A stretch of DNA of 64,000 nt. Source: Paracoccus rhizosphaerae. GTDB taxonomy: Bacteria; Pseudomonadota; Alphaproteobacteria; Rhodobacterales; Rhodobacteraceae. The stretch lies in assembly GCF_026162645.1 (NCBI RefSeq), contig NZ_JAOTBE010000008.1, forward strand, positions 1 through 64,000, in the 5' to 3' direction. The notes beneath the pieces are model-generated. The model searched no databases. It was given only the letters and a program-made list of their open reading frames with translations, and was not told the origin of the DNA. Below are positions 55,729 through 62,943 of the stretch, piece by piece. Numbering within the stretch: position 1 is the first letter of the stretch; every line of letters begins with the position of its first letter. A program made the position numbers and the translations under genes.

Positions 55729-57540
55729 ATGATGATGCGAATCCTATGGGCGGCGCTCGCCGCGTTGACATTCTGGAGCGGTATGGCGCTTGCGCAGCCT
55801 GCTCCGCCACTCGATCCCTCTGACGCGTTCGTGCTGAGCGTGACGCCTGACGCGGCGGGCGGCCTGCAGATCGCGTGGGACGTGCAGCCGGGGTATTACC
55901 TGTATCGCAGCAAGATCGAAGCCTTCGATGTTGACGGTGCAGCCATTCCCCTCATCTTGCCCGAGGGTGAGGTCTATGACGACCCTTGGATGGGACGCGA
56001 CGAGATCTATCGCGCGCCGATTGCGACGACGATCCCCGATCCTCGGGGGGCTGTCACCCTGCACTGGCAAGGCTGCCAGCAGGACGGTATCTGTTATGCG
56101 CCCCAACAGGTGGTGCTGGAGACGGACGGGACGGTCCGTGCCGAACAAGTTGCTGAAGCCGAAGCTTTCGGATCCTGGCGCGCGGACGGCAACGCTCCGC
56201 AACCCGGCGCGCCTGACAGCGCGACCTCCGAGGGGCAGGACGGGCTGAAGCTCGCCAAAGAGGAGGGCCTCGTGGCCGACTTGGCTGGCCGGGGCGGCGT
56301 TGTGTTCGTTCTGCTGGGCTTTTTCGGCTTCGGGCTGCTGTTGTCTCTGACGCCATGTGTGTTGCCGATGGTCCCCATCGTCGCCGGAATGCTGACCCGC
56401 CGGGGCAGCGGGATGACTGCGGGGCGAGGGCTGGCACTCACCGGTGCCTATGTTGTCGCAATGGCCTCCGCCTTCGGGCTGCTTGGGGTCGTGGCGGCCT
56501 GGTCTGGAGCCAACCTGCAAGCCACGCTGCAATCGCCCTGGGCCATCGGCGTCATCGCGGCGATTTTCGTGATGCTGGCGCTGTCAATGTTCGGCCTGTT
56601 CGAGCTGCAGATGCCAACACGCTGGCAGGCCCGTCTGGCACAGCGTCCGAACTCTGCCGGATCGTTGGGCGGAGCGGCGGTGCTCGGTTTCGGCTCGGCG
56701 CTCATCGTCGGCCCTTGTGTGACGGCACCGCTGGCGGGGGCATTGATTTACATCGCGCAAACTGGTGACGTGGCCTTGGGTGCCACGGCTCTCTTCGCGC
56801 TCGGGCTTGGACAGGGAGTACCTCTGCTGGCGGTGGGGGCTTTCGGCCCGCATATCCTGCCCCGCCGCGGGGCCTGGATGGAGCGGGTCAAGCTGGCCTT
56901 TGGCGCGGTTTTCCTGGGAATGGCGATCTGGCTGGCCGGGCGCATCCTGCCGGGACCTGCGGTTCTGGCGCTATGGGCGGCACTGCTGACGGGCTGCGGG
57001 GTCGCGCTCGGCGCCTTGGACCGCCTGGCACCGGACACCCCGCGCGGCCCGCGCATGGTGTCGGCCGCAGGCCTGCTGCTGGTCTTCGCAGGTCTGGTGC
57101 AGGGCCTCGGTGCGGCCCTTGGTGCCGATGATCCGATGCGGCCCCTGGCTCCGTTGGCCAACCGGGTGGCGCAGGTATCGCCGGATCAGCCGTCGTTCCG
57201 GACCGTGACCACGCAAGCCGGACTTGATGCCGCGCTGCAGGGATCACAGCCCGCCCTGATCTATGTCACCGCCGACTGGTGCGTGACCTGCCGCGCCATT
57301 GAGCGGGGACCAATGTCCGATCCGCAGGTCAAGGAGGCCCTGAACGACTTGGTGCGCATCAAAGTGGACGTGACCGATTTCACAACGGAAGCGCAGGCCC
57401 TGATGACAAGCCTTGCCGCCGCAGGTCCGCCGACGATGATCTTCGTGGATGCGGCACGGTCCGAGCCGCAGAGCAGCCGTCTTGTCGGCGACGTGGAGAC
57501 ACCGGATCTTCTCGCCTCTATCGCCAAGGTCGTCGAATGA
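55729..57540 (+). CDS. dsbD: DsbD/ScsB-like transmembrane disulfide reductase
   Basis: 603 residues. Signal peptide, then an N-terminal periplasmic domain with redox pair CQQDGIC near residue 110. Eight membrane helices follow, with Cys in LTPCVLPMVP and VGPCVTAPLAG. The C-terminal thioredoxin-like domain has ADWCVTCRAIERG. It delivers cytosolic electrons to the DsbA-like and TlpA-like proteins. Start among three consecutive Met codons is unclear. It overlaps the next gene by 4 bases. Confidence 0.93.
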   Translation: MMMRILWAALAALTFWSGMALAQPAPPLDPSDAFVLSVTPDAAGGLQIAWDVQPGYYLYRSKIEAFDVDGAAIPLILPEGEVYDDPWMGRDEIYRAPIATTIPDPRGAVTLHWQGCQQDGICYAPQQVVLETDGTVRAEQVAEAEAFGSWRADGNAPQPGAPDSATSEGQDGLKLAKEEGLVADLAGRGGVVFVLLGFFGFGLLLSLTPCVLPMVPIVAGMLTRRGSGMTAGRGLALTGAYVVAMASAFGLLGVVAAWSGANLQATLQSPWAIGVIAAIFVMLALSMFGLFELQMPTRWQARLAQRPNSAGSLGGAAVLGFGSALIVGPCVTAPLAGALIYIAQTGDVALGATALFALGLGQGVPLLAVGAFGPHILPRRGAWMERVKLAFGAVFLGMAIWLAGRILPGPAVLALWAALLTGCGVALGALDRLAPDTPRGPRMVSAAGLLLVFAGLVQGLGAALGADDPMRPLAPLANRVAQVSPDQPSFRTVTTQAGLDAALQGSQPALIYVTADWCVTCRAIERGPMSDPQVKEALNDLVRIKVDVTDFTTEAQALMTSLAAAGPPTMIFVDAARSEPQSSRLVGDVETPDLLASIAKVVE

Positions 57541-58343
57541 ACGCGATCTCCATCGGTCCCTTCGCCTTTGACGCATCCCGTCTGGCAGCAGTCGCGTCGA
57601 TCCTGCTGTTCCTCGTGATTATGGAGCTGGGGGCCCGGTACGGCCGCCAACATCAGCGGAACCTTGGGGCTTGGGCCGGTTGGCTCGTGCTGGCCTGGAT
57701 CCTGGGGGCACGAGCCGGCTTTGTGATATCCCACTGGGGCGACTTTGCTGCATCACCGCTGGACGCGTTCAAGCTCTGGCAGGGTGGTTTTTCTGCATGG
57801 GCGGGGTGGCTGGCAGCAGGCGCCGTCCTGTTTTGGGCCCTTCTGCGAGGGCACGGCGCAGTCCTGCGTCCGGTCCTGATCGCTGTCGCAGTGGCGGTCG
57901 TCGCGCATCAGGCGATCACGGCGGCGCTGCCCCGTCCGCAGATGCGCCTGCCGCCGATGGAGCTTCTTGCTTTGGACGGCACGCCCGTCCAGTTGTCCGG
58001 AGGGGGCCAGGTGACGGTGTTGAACCTCTGGGCCACGTGGTGTCCGCCATGTCGCCGAGAGATGCCAATGATGACCGAACTGGCGGCCGAGTTGCCGGAG
58101 GTCAGGTTCGTCTTCGCCAACCAGGGCGAGCGCGCGGATCAGATCTTTGCCTTTCTTGCGGCCGAGAGCCTGCCGCTGAGCGGGATGCTGCGCGATCCGC
58201 AAGGGCACCTGATGAGCCGGCTGCGCGCCGTGGGGCTTCCCAGCACTCTGGTGTTCGATGAGCAGGACCTGCTGGTCGCAGCCCATACCGGCGAGATCTC
58301 CCGCCCCGCACTCCGCTCCCTGATCGAGACTGCAAAGGAATGA
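57537..58343 (+). CDS. Lgt-like membrane domain fused to TlpA thioredoxin
   Basis: 268 residues. The first ~135 residues resemble the N-terminal half of prolipoprotein diacylglyceryl transferase (IGPFAFD, LGARAGFVISHWGDF, WQGGFSAWAGWLAAG), but the catalytic HGG is replaced by AWAG, so transferase activity is unlikely. The C-terminal domain is a TlpA-type thioredoxin with ATWCPPCRREMP near residue 165 and AVGLPSTLVFD. The membrane part probably only anchors the thioredoxin. Coupled to dsbD; the next gene starts 1 base after its stop. Confidence 0.85.
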   Translation: MNAISIGPFAFDASRLAAVASILLFLVIMELGARYGRQHQRNLGAWAGWLVLAWILGARAGFVISHWGDFAASPLDAFKLWQGGFSAWAGWLAAGAVLFWALLRGHGAVLRPVLIAVAVAVVAHQAITAALPRPQMRLPPMELLALDGTPVQLSGGGQVTVLNLWATWCPPCRREMPMMTELAAELPEVRFVFANQGERADQIFAFLAAESLPLSGMLRDPQGHLMSRLRAVGLPSTLVFDEQDLLVAAHTGEISRPALRSLIETAKE

Positions 58344-58344
58344 C

Positions 58345-59079
58345 ATGACACAGCTTCTGAGGGTGTTTCTGGCCGGAACAGCTTTGCTGGCGATGGCTGC
58401 CTGCGAGCCTGCCTCGCATGTGACCGAGGCACCGCCCGCCGCCCCCGCGCCGCCTCCGGTCCGGCCGGAAACTGCGGCCATGTATGCCGCACAGGATGAC
58501 GGGAACCTGACCGTTCCCGCCATTCCCGAGAGCCTGCTGACCGAGGACAAGGCCCGGCAGCTGGTGGACTACTGGACCGAAGAACCTGTCGGCACCATCA
58601 TCGTCGATCCTCATGCCAGGCGGCTTTATCATGTACAGCCCGGCAACAAGGCCATGCGCTATACCGTGGGCGTGGGCGCCGCAGGCTACGGCTTCACCGG
58701 CGAGGCGCATATCCCCTATCAGCGTGATTGGCCCCGCTGGACCCCCACCGACAGCATGCTGGCCGAGAACCCCGAGCAGTACGGCCCCTCGGCGGCCGGC
58801 GTAGAGGGTGGGCTCTCGAACCCAATGGGCGCGCGAGCGCTCTATATCCACAACAGCGGCGGCGACACCTTCTACCGCATCCACGGCACGCCCGACCCGC
58901 AGTCGATCGGCACTGCCAGTTCGGCCGGATGCATTCGCCTGTTCAACCAGGACATCATCCACCTGGCCGAGAATACCCGCAGCATGAGCAAGGTCGTGGT
59001 TCTGACGCAAGCGCAGTCGGGACGGGGAACAACGCCGCCCGCCGCACAGATGCCGACCGCCACCGGAGGACCGACATGA
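58345..59079 (+). CDS. L,D-transpeptidase, lipoprotein
   Basis: 244 residues with a lipobox (LAMAAC). The YkuD domain has GTIIVDPHARRLYHV and the catalytic region IHGTPDPQSIGTASSAGCIRLFN, with the Cys near residue 190. It forms 3-3 cross-links in peptidoglycan or attaches proteins. Embedded between Dsb-type genes; the active-site Cys would need a reduced periplasmic environment. Overlaps the next gene by 4 bases. Confidence 0.92.
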   Translation: MTQLLRVFLAGTALLAMAACEPASHVTEAPPAAPAPPPVRPETAAMYAAQDDGNLTVPAIPESLLTEDKARQLVDYWTEEPVGTIIVDPHARRLYHVQPGNKAMRYTVGVGAAGYGFTGEAHIPYQRDWPRWTPTDSMLAENPEQYGPSAAGVEGGLSNPMGARALYIHNSGGDTFYRIHGTPDPQSIGTASSAGCIRLFNQDIIHLAENTRSMSKVVVLTQAQSGRGTTPPAAQMPTATGGPT

Positions 59080-59711
59080 CCCTTGACCGCAGAACGTTTC
59101 TCGCCGCCGGTGCTGGCGCCGGTGTCGTGGCGCTTGGTGGCGGAGCATGGACACTGCTGCGTCAGTCCGGCCGCGCGGGCGAGCCGAGCGTCGACGACGT
59201 GCTTCATGATCCCGATCAGCCTGTCCTGGGCAACCCGCAAGGGGATCTCACCATTGCCGAGTTCTTCGATTACCAGTGCCCGTTCTGCAAGCGCGGCCAT
59301 CCTGATCTCATGGACGAAGTCGAAGCCGATGGAAACATCCGCCTGGTGATGAAGGACTGGCCGATCTTCGGAAGCGCTTCGGTTCTTGCCGCGCAAATGG
59401 TGCTGGGGGCAGCAGATCCGGAACGCTATGCGGCGGCGCAAGCAGCGCTGATGGCAACGCCTGCACGTCTGACCGAGGAAGACGTGCGGACGACCTTGGC
59501 CGCAGCCGGCCATGATCCTGACAGGATGCTGGAAATCTATCGACAGGATCGGCAACGGTGGGACGGGCTGATGGGCCGCAATGCACAGCAGGCGGCCGCC
59601 CTTGGTCTGCAGGGTACCCCGGCCTTCATCATCGGCCGCACCATTCACGCTGGCGCGCTGGACCGGGACCGCCTGCGAGCGGCCATCGCCGCAGCGCGCA
59701 GCGGCGCCTGA
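59076..59711 (+). CDS. DsbA/ScsC-like periplasmic thioredoxin
   Basis: 211 residues with a Tat-like signal (DRRTFLAAGAGAGVVALGGGAW). DsbA fold with FFDYQCPFCKRGHP near residue 65, and GLQGTPAFIIG. Similar to the product at 52922-53542. The start ATG overlaps the LDT stop (ATGA). It may be the oxidant, isomerase or reductase partner for the transpeptidases or other exported Cys proteins. Confidence 0.9.
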   Translation: MTLDRRTFLAAGAGAGVVALGGGAWTLLRQSGRAGEPSVDDVLHDPDQPVLGNPQGDLTIAEFFDYQCPFCKRGHPDLMDEVEADGNIRLVMKDWPIFGSASVLAAQMVLGAADPERYAAAQAALMATPARLTEEDVRTTLAAAGHDPDRMLEIYRQDRQRWDGLMGRNAQQAAALGLQGTPAFIIGRTIHAGALDRDRLRAAIAAARSGA

Positions 59712-59744
59712 ACCCGATTTCTCACAACCAAGAAGGAGCAGAAG

Positions 59745-60293
59745 ATGAACAAAGTTTCACGCCGTCGGATGATGGGGCTGATCACAGTCGGCGGCCTGGC
59801 CGCACCGGTCGTGGCGCGGGCGCAATCGGGGCCGGATCGCAACATCAGCAGTTTCACCATGCAGCGCTGGCAGGATCATTTTGACGAACTGGGGCTTGGC
59901 GCCATCGTCGCCGATACCGGTTCCCGCGCATTGCATTTCTGGTCAGGGGATGGGGAGACCTATCGGACCTATCCCACCTCCGTTCCCATCTCGGAGGAAC
60001 TGACGAAGCGCGGCTATACCGAGATCGTGCGCAAGAAGGAGGGTCCCAGCTGGACGCCCACCGCCTCGATGATGGAGCGGTTCCCTCACTACCGCCCGAT
60101 GGGCCCCGGCCCGGACAATCCCCTGGGCACGCATGCGATGTATCTGTCCTGGCCCGCCTACCTGATCCACGGGACACATGACACGCGCAAGATCGGGCGG
60201 CTGTCGTCTGATGGCTGCATCGGATTATACAACGAGAAGATCGAGGAGCTGTTCGGGATGTGTCCCGTCGGCACACAGGTCCGGATCATCTGA
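59745..60293 (+). CDS. L,D-transpeptidase-like protein, altered Arg motif
   Basis: 182 residues with a Tat-like signal (SRRRMMGLITVGGLAAPVVA). YkuD domain with YLIHGTHDTRKIGRLSSDGCIGLYN; the catalytic Cys is present but the usual Cys-x-Arg reads Cys-Ile-Gly. Activity is therefore uncertain. It is on the plus strand 33 bases after the DsbA-like gene, with GGAG upstream, so it is probably the last member of the cassette. Confidence 0.85.
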   Translation: MNKVSRRRMMGLITVGGLAAPVVARAQSGPDRNISSFTMQRWQDHFDELGLGAIVADTGSRALHFWSGDGETYRTYPTSVPISEELTKRGYTEIVRKKEGPSWTPTASMMERFPHYRPMGPGPDNPLGTHAMYLSWPAYLIHGTHDTRKIGRLSSDGCIGLYNEKIEELFGMCPVGTQVRII

Positions 60294-60327
60294 ATGGCGG
60301 ACAGGCAAAACGGAACACGCCGCCGCG

Positions 60328-60642
60328 TCAGATGTCCTTGCAGAAGGCCTCGTAAAGGGCCGCCATCAGCACCTCGAGATCCGGATCGCTGATCCGGTAG
60401 TGGATCGTCTGGCTCTCGCGGCGCGTTTCCACCATGCCCGCCTCGCGCAGCTTGGCCAGATGTTGGCTCAGGGCCGACTGGCTCAAGCCCACCGCTTGCT
60501 GGAGCGCGCCGACCGAGCGCTCACCCTTGGCCAGTTCACACAGGATCAAGAGGCGCTTGGCATTGGCGACCAGTGCCAGCCGTCCGGCAACATAGTCGGC
60601 TCGCTCTTGCAGAACCTGCGAAGCCTGATCGTCCAGTTCCAT
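60328..60642 (-). CDS. bigR: BigR/SqrR-type ArsR repressor (sulfide/persulfide sensor)
   Basis: 104 residues. Winged HTH with AKRLLILCELAKGERSVGALQQAVGLSQSALSQHLAKLREAGMV. The two Cys used by BigR/SqrR as a persulfide or disulfide switch are present: Cys in LILCEL (about residue 35) and near the C-terminus (EAFCKDI). Start chosen at 60642 (AAGG upstream); an alternative ATG at 60672 lies inside the operator. It is divergent from the sulfide operon. Confidence 0.88.
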   Translation of the reverse strand: MELDDQASQVLQERADYVAGRLALVANAKRLLILCELAKGERSVGALQQAVGLSQSALSQHLAKLREAGMVETRRESQTIHYRISDPDLEVLMAALYEAFCKDI

Positions 60643-60679
60643 TATATTAGCCTTGACTGATTTAGTATTCATTAATATA
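60643..60679. promoter_or_regulatory. BigR-type operator
   Basis: AT-rich inverted repeat TATATTA (60643-60649) and TAATATA (60673-60679) around TTGACT, between bigR and yeeE. BigR/SqrR operators are AT-rich dyads with TATATTA-like arms overlapping the promoter. Expected to derepress with persulfide. Confidence 0.6.
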
Positions 60680-60732
60680 TAGCACTGCAAGGGCGACGAG
60701 GCAAGTGTCGCCGCATTGATTGGAGAGCGGGA

Positions 60733-61191
60733 ATGGAGATGGAAATACAAACTGCGTTTACGCCATGGGCGTCTCTTGGCGGCGGCGTGCTGATCGGGTT
60801 GAGCGCGGTAATGGTGATGGGGATCTTCGGCCGCATCGCCGGGATCTCTGGCATCACGCAAGGCGCTGTGGGCGGCATCCTGCCGCTGCGCGGCGCGCCG
60901 AAGGACCGGGACTGGCGGTGGGCCTTTCTGCTGGGACTGCTGGCGGCGCCGATGCTTATCATGGCGGCGGGCGGAACCGTGGCGCAGACAGTTCCGCAGA
61001 ACCTGCTGGCAATGGCCATCGCCGGGCTTCTTGTCGGCCTCGGGACGGCGCTCGGCTCGGGCTGCACCTCGGGCCATGGGGTATGCGGGTTGGCACGGCT
61101 GTCGGGCCGGTCGCTGGTCGCCGTCGCGACCTTCATGACGACGGGCTTCATTACGGTTTTCCTTCTTCGCCACGTCCTGGGGGGAGTGTGA
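60733..61191 (+). CDS. YeeE/YedE-type sulfur transport protein, N-half
   Basis: 152 residues with about four or five membrane helices. The redox/thiosulfate-transport motif is GSGCTSGHGVCGLARLS. Together with the next protein (DUF6691) it probably moves thiosulfate or another sulfur species across the membrane. Stop overlaps the next start by 1 base (TGATG). Confidence 0.88.
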   Translation: MEMEIQTAFTPWASLGGGVLIGLSAVMVMGIFGRIAGISGITQGAVGGILPLRGAPKDRDWRWAFLLGLLAAPMLIMAAGGTVAQTVPQNLLAMAIAGLLVGLGTALGSGCTSGHGVCGLARLSGRSLVAVATFMTTGFITVFLLRHVLGGV

Positions 61192-61631
61192 TGCGCATTC
61201 TGTGGGGCTTTCTCAGCGGGCTCGTCTTTGGGCTGGGGCTGGTGATCTCGGGCATGGCCAACCCAGCCAAGGTGCTGAACTTCCTCGATCTGGCAGGAAG
61301 CTGGGACCCGAGCCTGGCCTTTGTGATGGGCGGGGCTACCGTCACGGCGTTCATCGGCTACCGCTTGGTCTGGCGGCGTCGGGCGCCGGTCCTTGACCAA
61401 ACCTTCGACATTCCCACGGGCCGCAGCATCGACAGACTGCTGGTCACCGGGGCGGCGCTTTTCGGGATCGGTTGGGGGATCGGCGGCTTCTGCCCGGGCC
61501 CGGCCTGGACCGCTCTCCCTCTTCTGGCACCGGGAACATTGATCTTCCTGCCGGCCATGCTGGTTGGCCTGTGGGCTGGCGCCTGGATCAAGGGCTTGGG
61601 GCTTCTCAACACAAAAGGAGCAGCAACATGA
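61191..61631 (+). CDS. YedE-type (DUF6691) membrane protein
   Basis: 146 residues, with four or five helices. Contains GMANPAKVLNFLDLAGSWDPSL, FGIGWGIGGFCPGPAWT and IFLPAMLVG. It is the partner half of YeeE. Overlaps the MBL gene start by 4 bases. Its intact N-terminus identifies the missing part of the pseudogene at 35341-35583. Confidence 0.88.
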   Translation: MRILWGFLSGLVFGLGLVISGMANPAKVLNFLDLAGSWDPSLAFVMGGATVTAFIGYRLVWRRRAPVLDQTFDIPTGRSIDRLLVTGAALFGIGWGIGGFCPGPAWTALPLLAPGTLIFLPAMLVGLWAGAWIKGLGLLNTKGAAT

Positions 61632-62545
61632 GCAATTCGAACCTCCAGCAGCCGGTCGTGCGCCACTCGCCGTCGCGGGGGGCAGGCAGCCCCGATGTCT
61701 GGGGCATCTACGAGCCGGATACCGGATCGATCCAGTATATCTGCGCGGACCCGGCCACGAAGAAGGCGGCGCTGATCGATGTCGTCTGGAACCTGGACCC
61801 GAAGAACTATCGTTTCTCGACGGACAGCATGGAGCAGGTCCTGGACCTGGTGCAGCAGAACGCCTTGAGCGTCGAATGGATCCTAGACACGCATCCCCAT
61901 GCCGATCACGTCATGGCCTCTGCGCTTCTGAAGGAGCGCATCGGCGCGCCCACCGGCATTGGTGAGAAGGCCCCGGATATCGCAAGCATCTGGGCCGGTC
62001 TCTACAACCTCCCTGATGCCTTTGATCCGGCTCGCGACTTCGACCGACTATTCGTTGAGGGCGAGATCTTCCGAATCGGCGATCTTGAGGTGCGGGTGAT
62101 GCTATCGCCCGGCCACACGCTCGGCTCGATTACCTATGTCTGCGGCGACGCCGCCTTCACACATGACACGTTGATGCAGCCTGATGTCGGTACTTCGCGC
62201 GCGGACTTCCCCGGCGGCACGACTGAGGAGTTGTGGGACTCGATCCAGGAGATCCTCGCCCTGCCGGGCGAGACACGCCTCTTTGTCGGCCACGACTACG
62301 GCACCGAGGAGCGTGACGAGCCGGAATGGGAAGCCACCGTGGCCGAGCACCGTGCCGGAAACCGTCACGTCAAGGACGGCACCCGGCGCGAAGACTGGAT
62401 CACGCTGCGCAACGAGCGGGACGCCACCCTGGCGCTGCCCGACCGGATCCTGGCCGCGTTGCAGATCAATCTGCGCGGCGGGCGCCTGCCTGCGGCCGAA
62501 GAAGATGGCAACAACTACCTGAAGATCCCGGTCAACCGCTTCTAA
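61628..62545 (+). CDS. MBL-fold hydrolase, persulfide-dioxygenase-like (Blh/ETHE1 group)
   Basis: 305 residues. The metal motif THPHADHVMAS, then SPGHTLGSITYVCGD and VGHDYGTEERD. Nearly collinear with the product at 35586-36497 and clearly homologous through the whole length. Likely converts persulfide to sulfite with glutathione, under BigR control. Start overlaps the previous stop (ATGA). Confidence 0.9.
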   Translation: MSNSNLQQPVVRHSPSRGAGSPDVWGIYEPDTGSIQYICADPATKKAALIDVVWNLDPKNYRFSTDSMEQVLDLVQQNALSVEWILDTHPHADHVMASALLKERIGAPTGIGEKAPDIASIWAGLYNLPDAFDPARDFDRLFVEGEIFRIGDLEVRVMLSPGHTLGSITYVCGDAAFTHDTLMQPDVGTSRADFPGGTTEELWDSIQEILALPGETRLFVGHDYGTEERDEPEWEATVAEHRAGNRHVKDGTRREDWITLRNERDATLALPDRILAALQINLRGGRLPAAEEDGNNYLKIPVNRF

Positions 62546-62556
62546 GGAGACTGAGC

Positions 62557-62940
62557 ATGACCATGACCATGAAACAGCTTGTCGAGGACGCCCGCAGCCG
62601 TGTTACGGCGGTCTCGCCCGCCGATGCCGCAAGGGCAGCCGAGCAGGGCGATCTTGTTCTCGACGTGCGCGAACCGGCGGAACTGGAAACGGACGGGCGC
62701 GTGCCGGGCGCGCTGCATGTGCCGCGCGGCATTCTGGAAACACGCGCCGATGCCACCACCGCGACCGCAGTGGCGCAATTGACCGGTATGCGCGGCATGG
62801 GACGGGTGCATGTCCTTTGCGCCTCTGGCGGCCGTGCGGCGCTGGCCGCCGATACGCTGTGCGTCATGGGGTATGAGGCCGACCTCATCGAAGGTGGCTT
62901 GTCCGCCTGGAAGGCCAACGGCCTTCCCGTCGAGGGCTGA
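62557..62940 (+). CDS. Rhodanese-domain sulfurtransferase
   Basis: 127 residues with LVLDVREPAELETDG and active loop LCASGGRAAL. Preceded by TAAGGAGA. It is homologous to 36512-36898 and follows the MBL gene by 11 bases. Transfers sulfane sulfur in sulfide detoxification. Confidence 0.92.
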   Translation: MTMTMKQLVEDARSRVTAVSPADAARAAEQGDLVLDVREPAELETDGRVPGALHVPRGILETRADATTATAVAQLTGMRGMGRVHVLCASGGRAALAADTLCVMGYEADLIEGGLSAWKANGLPVEG

Positions 62941-62943
62941 GGC

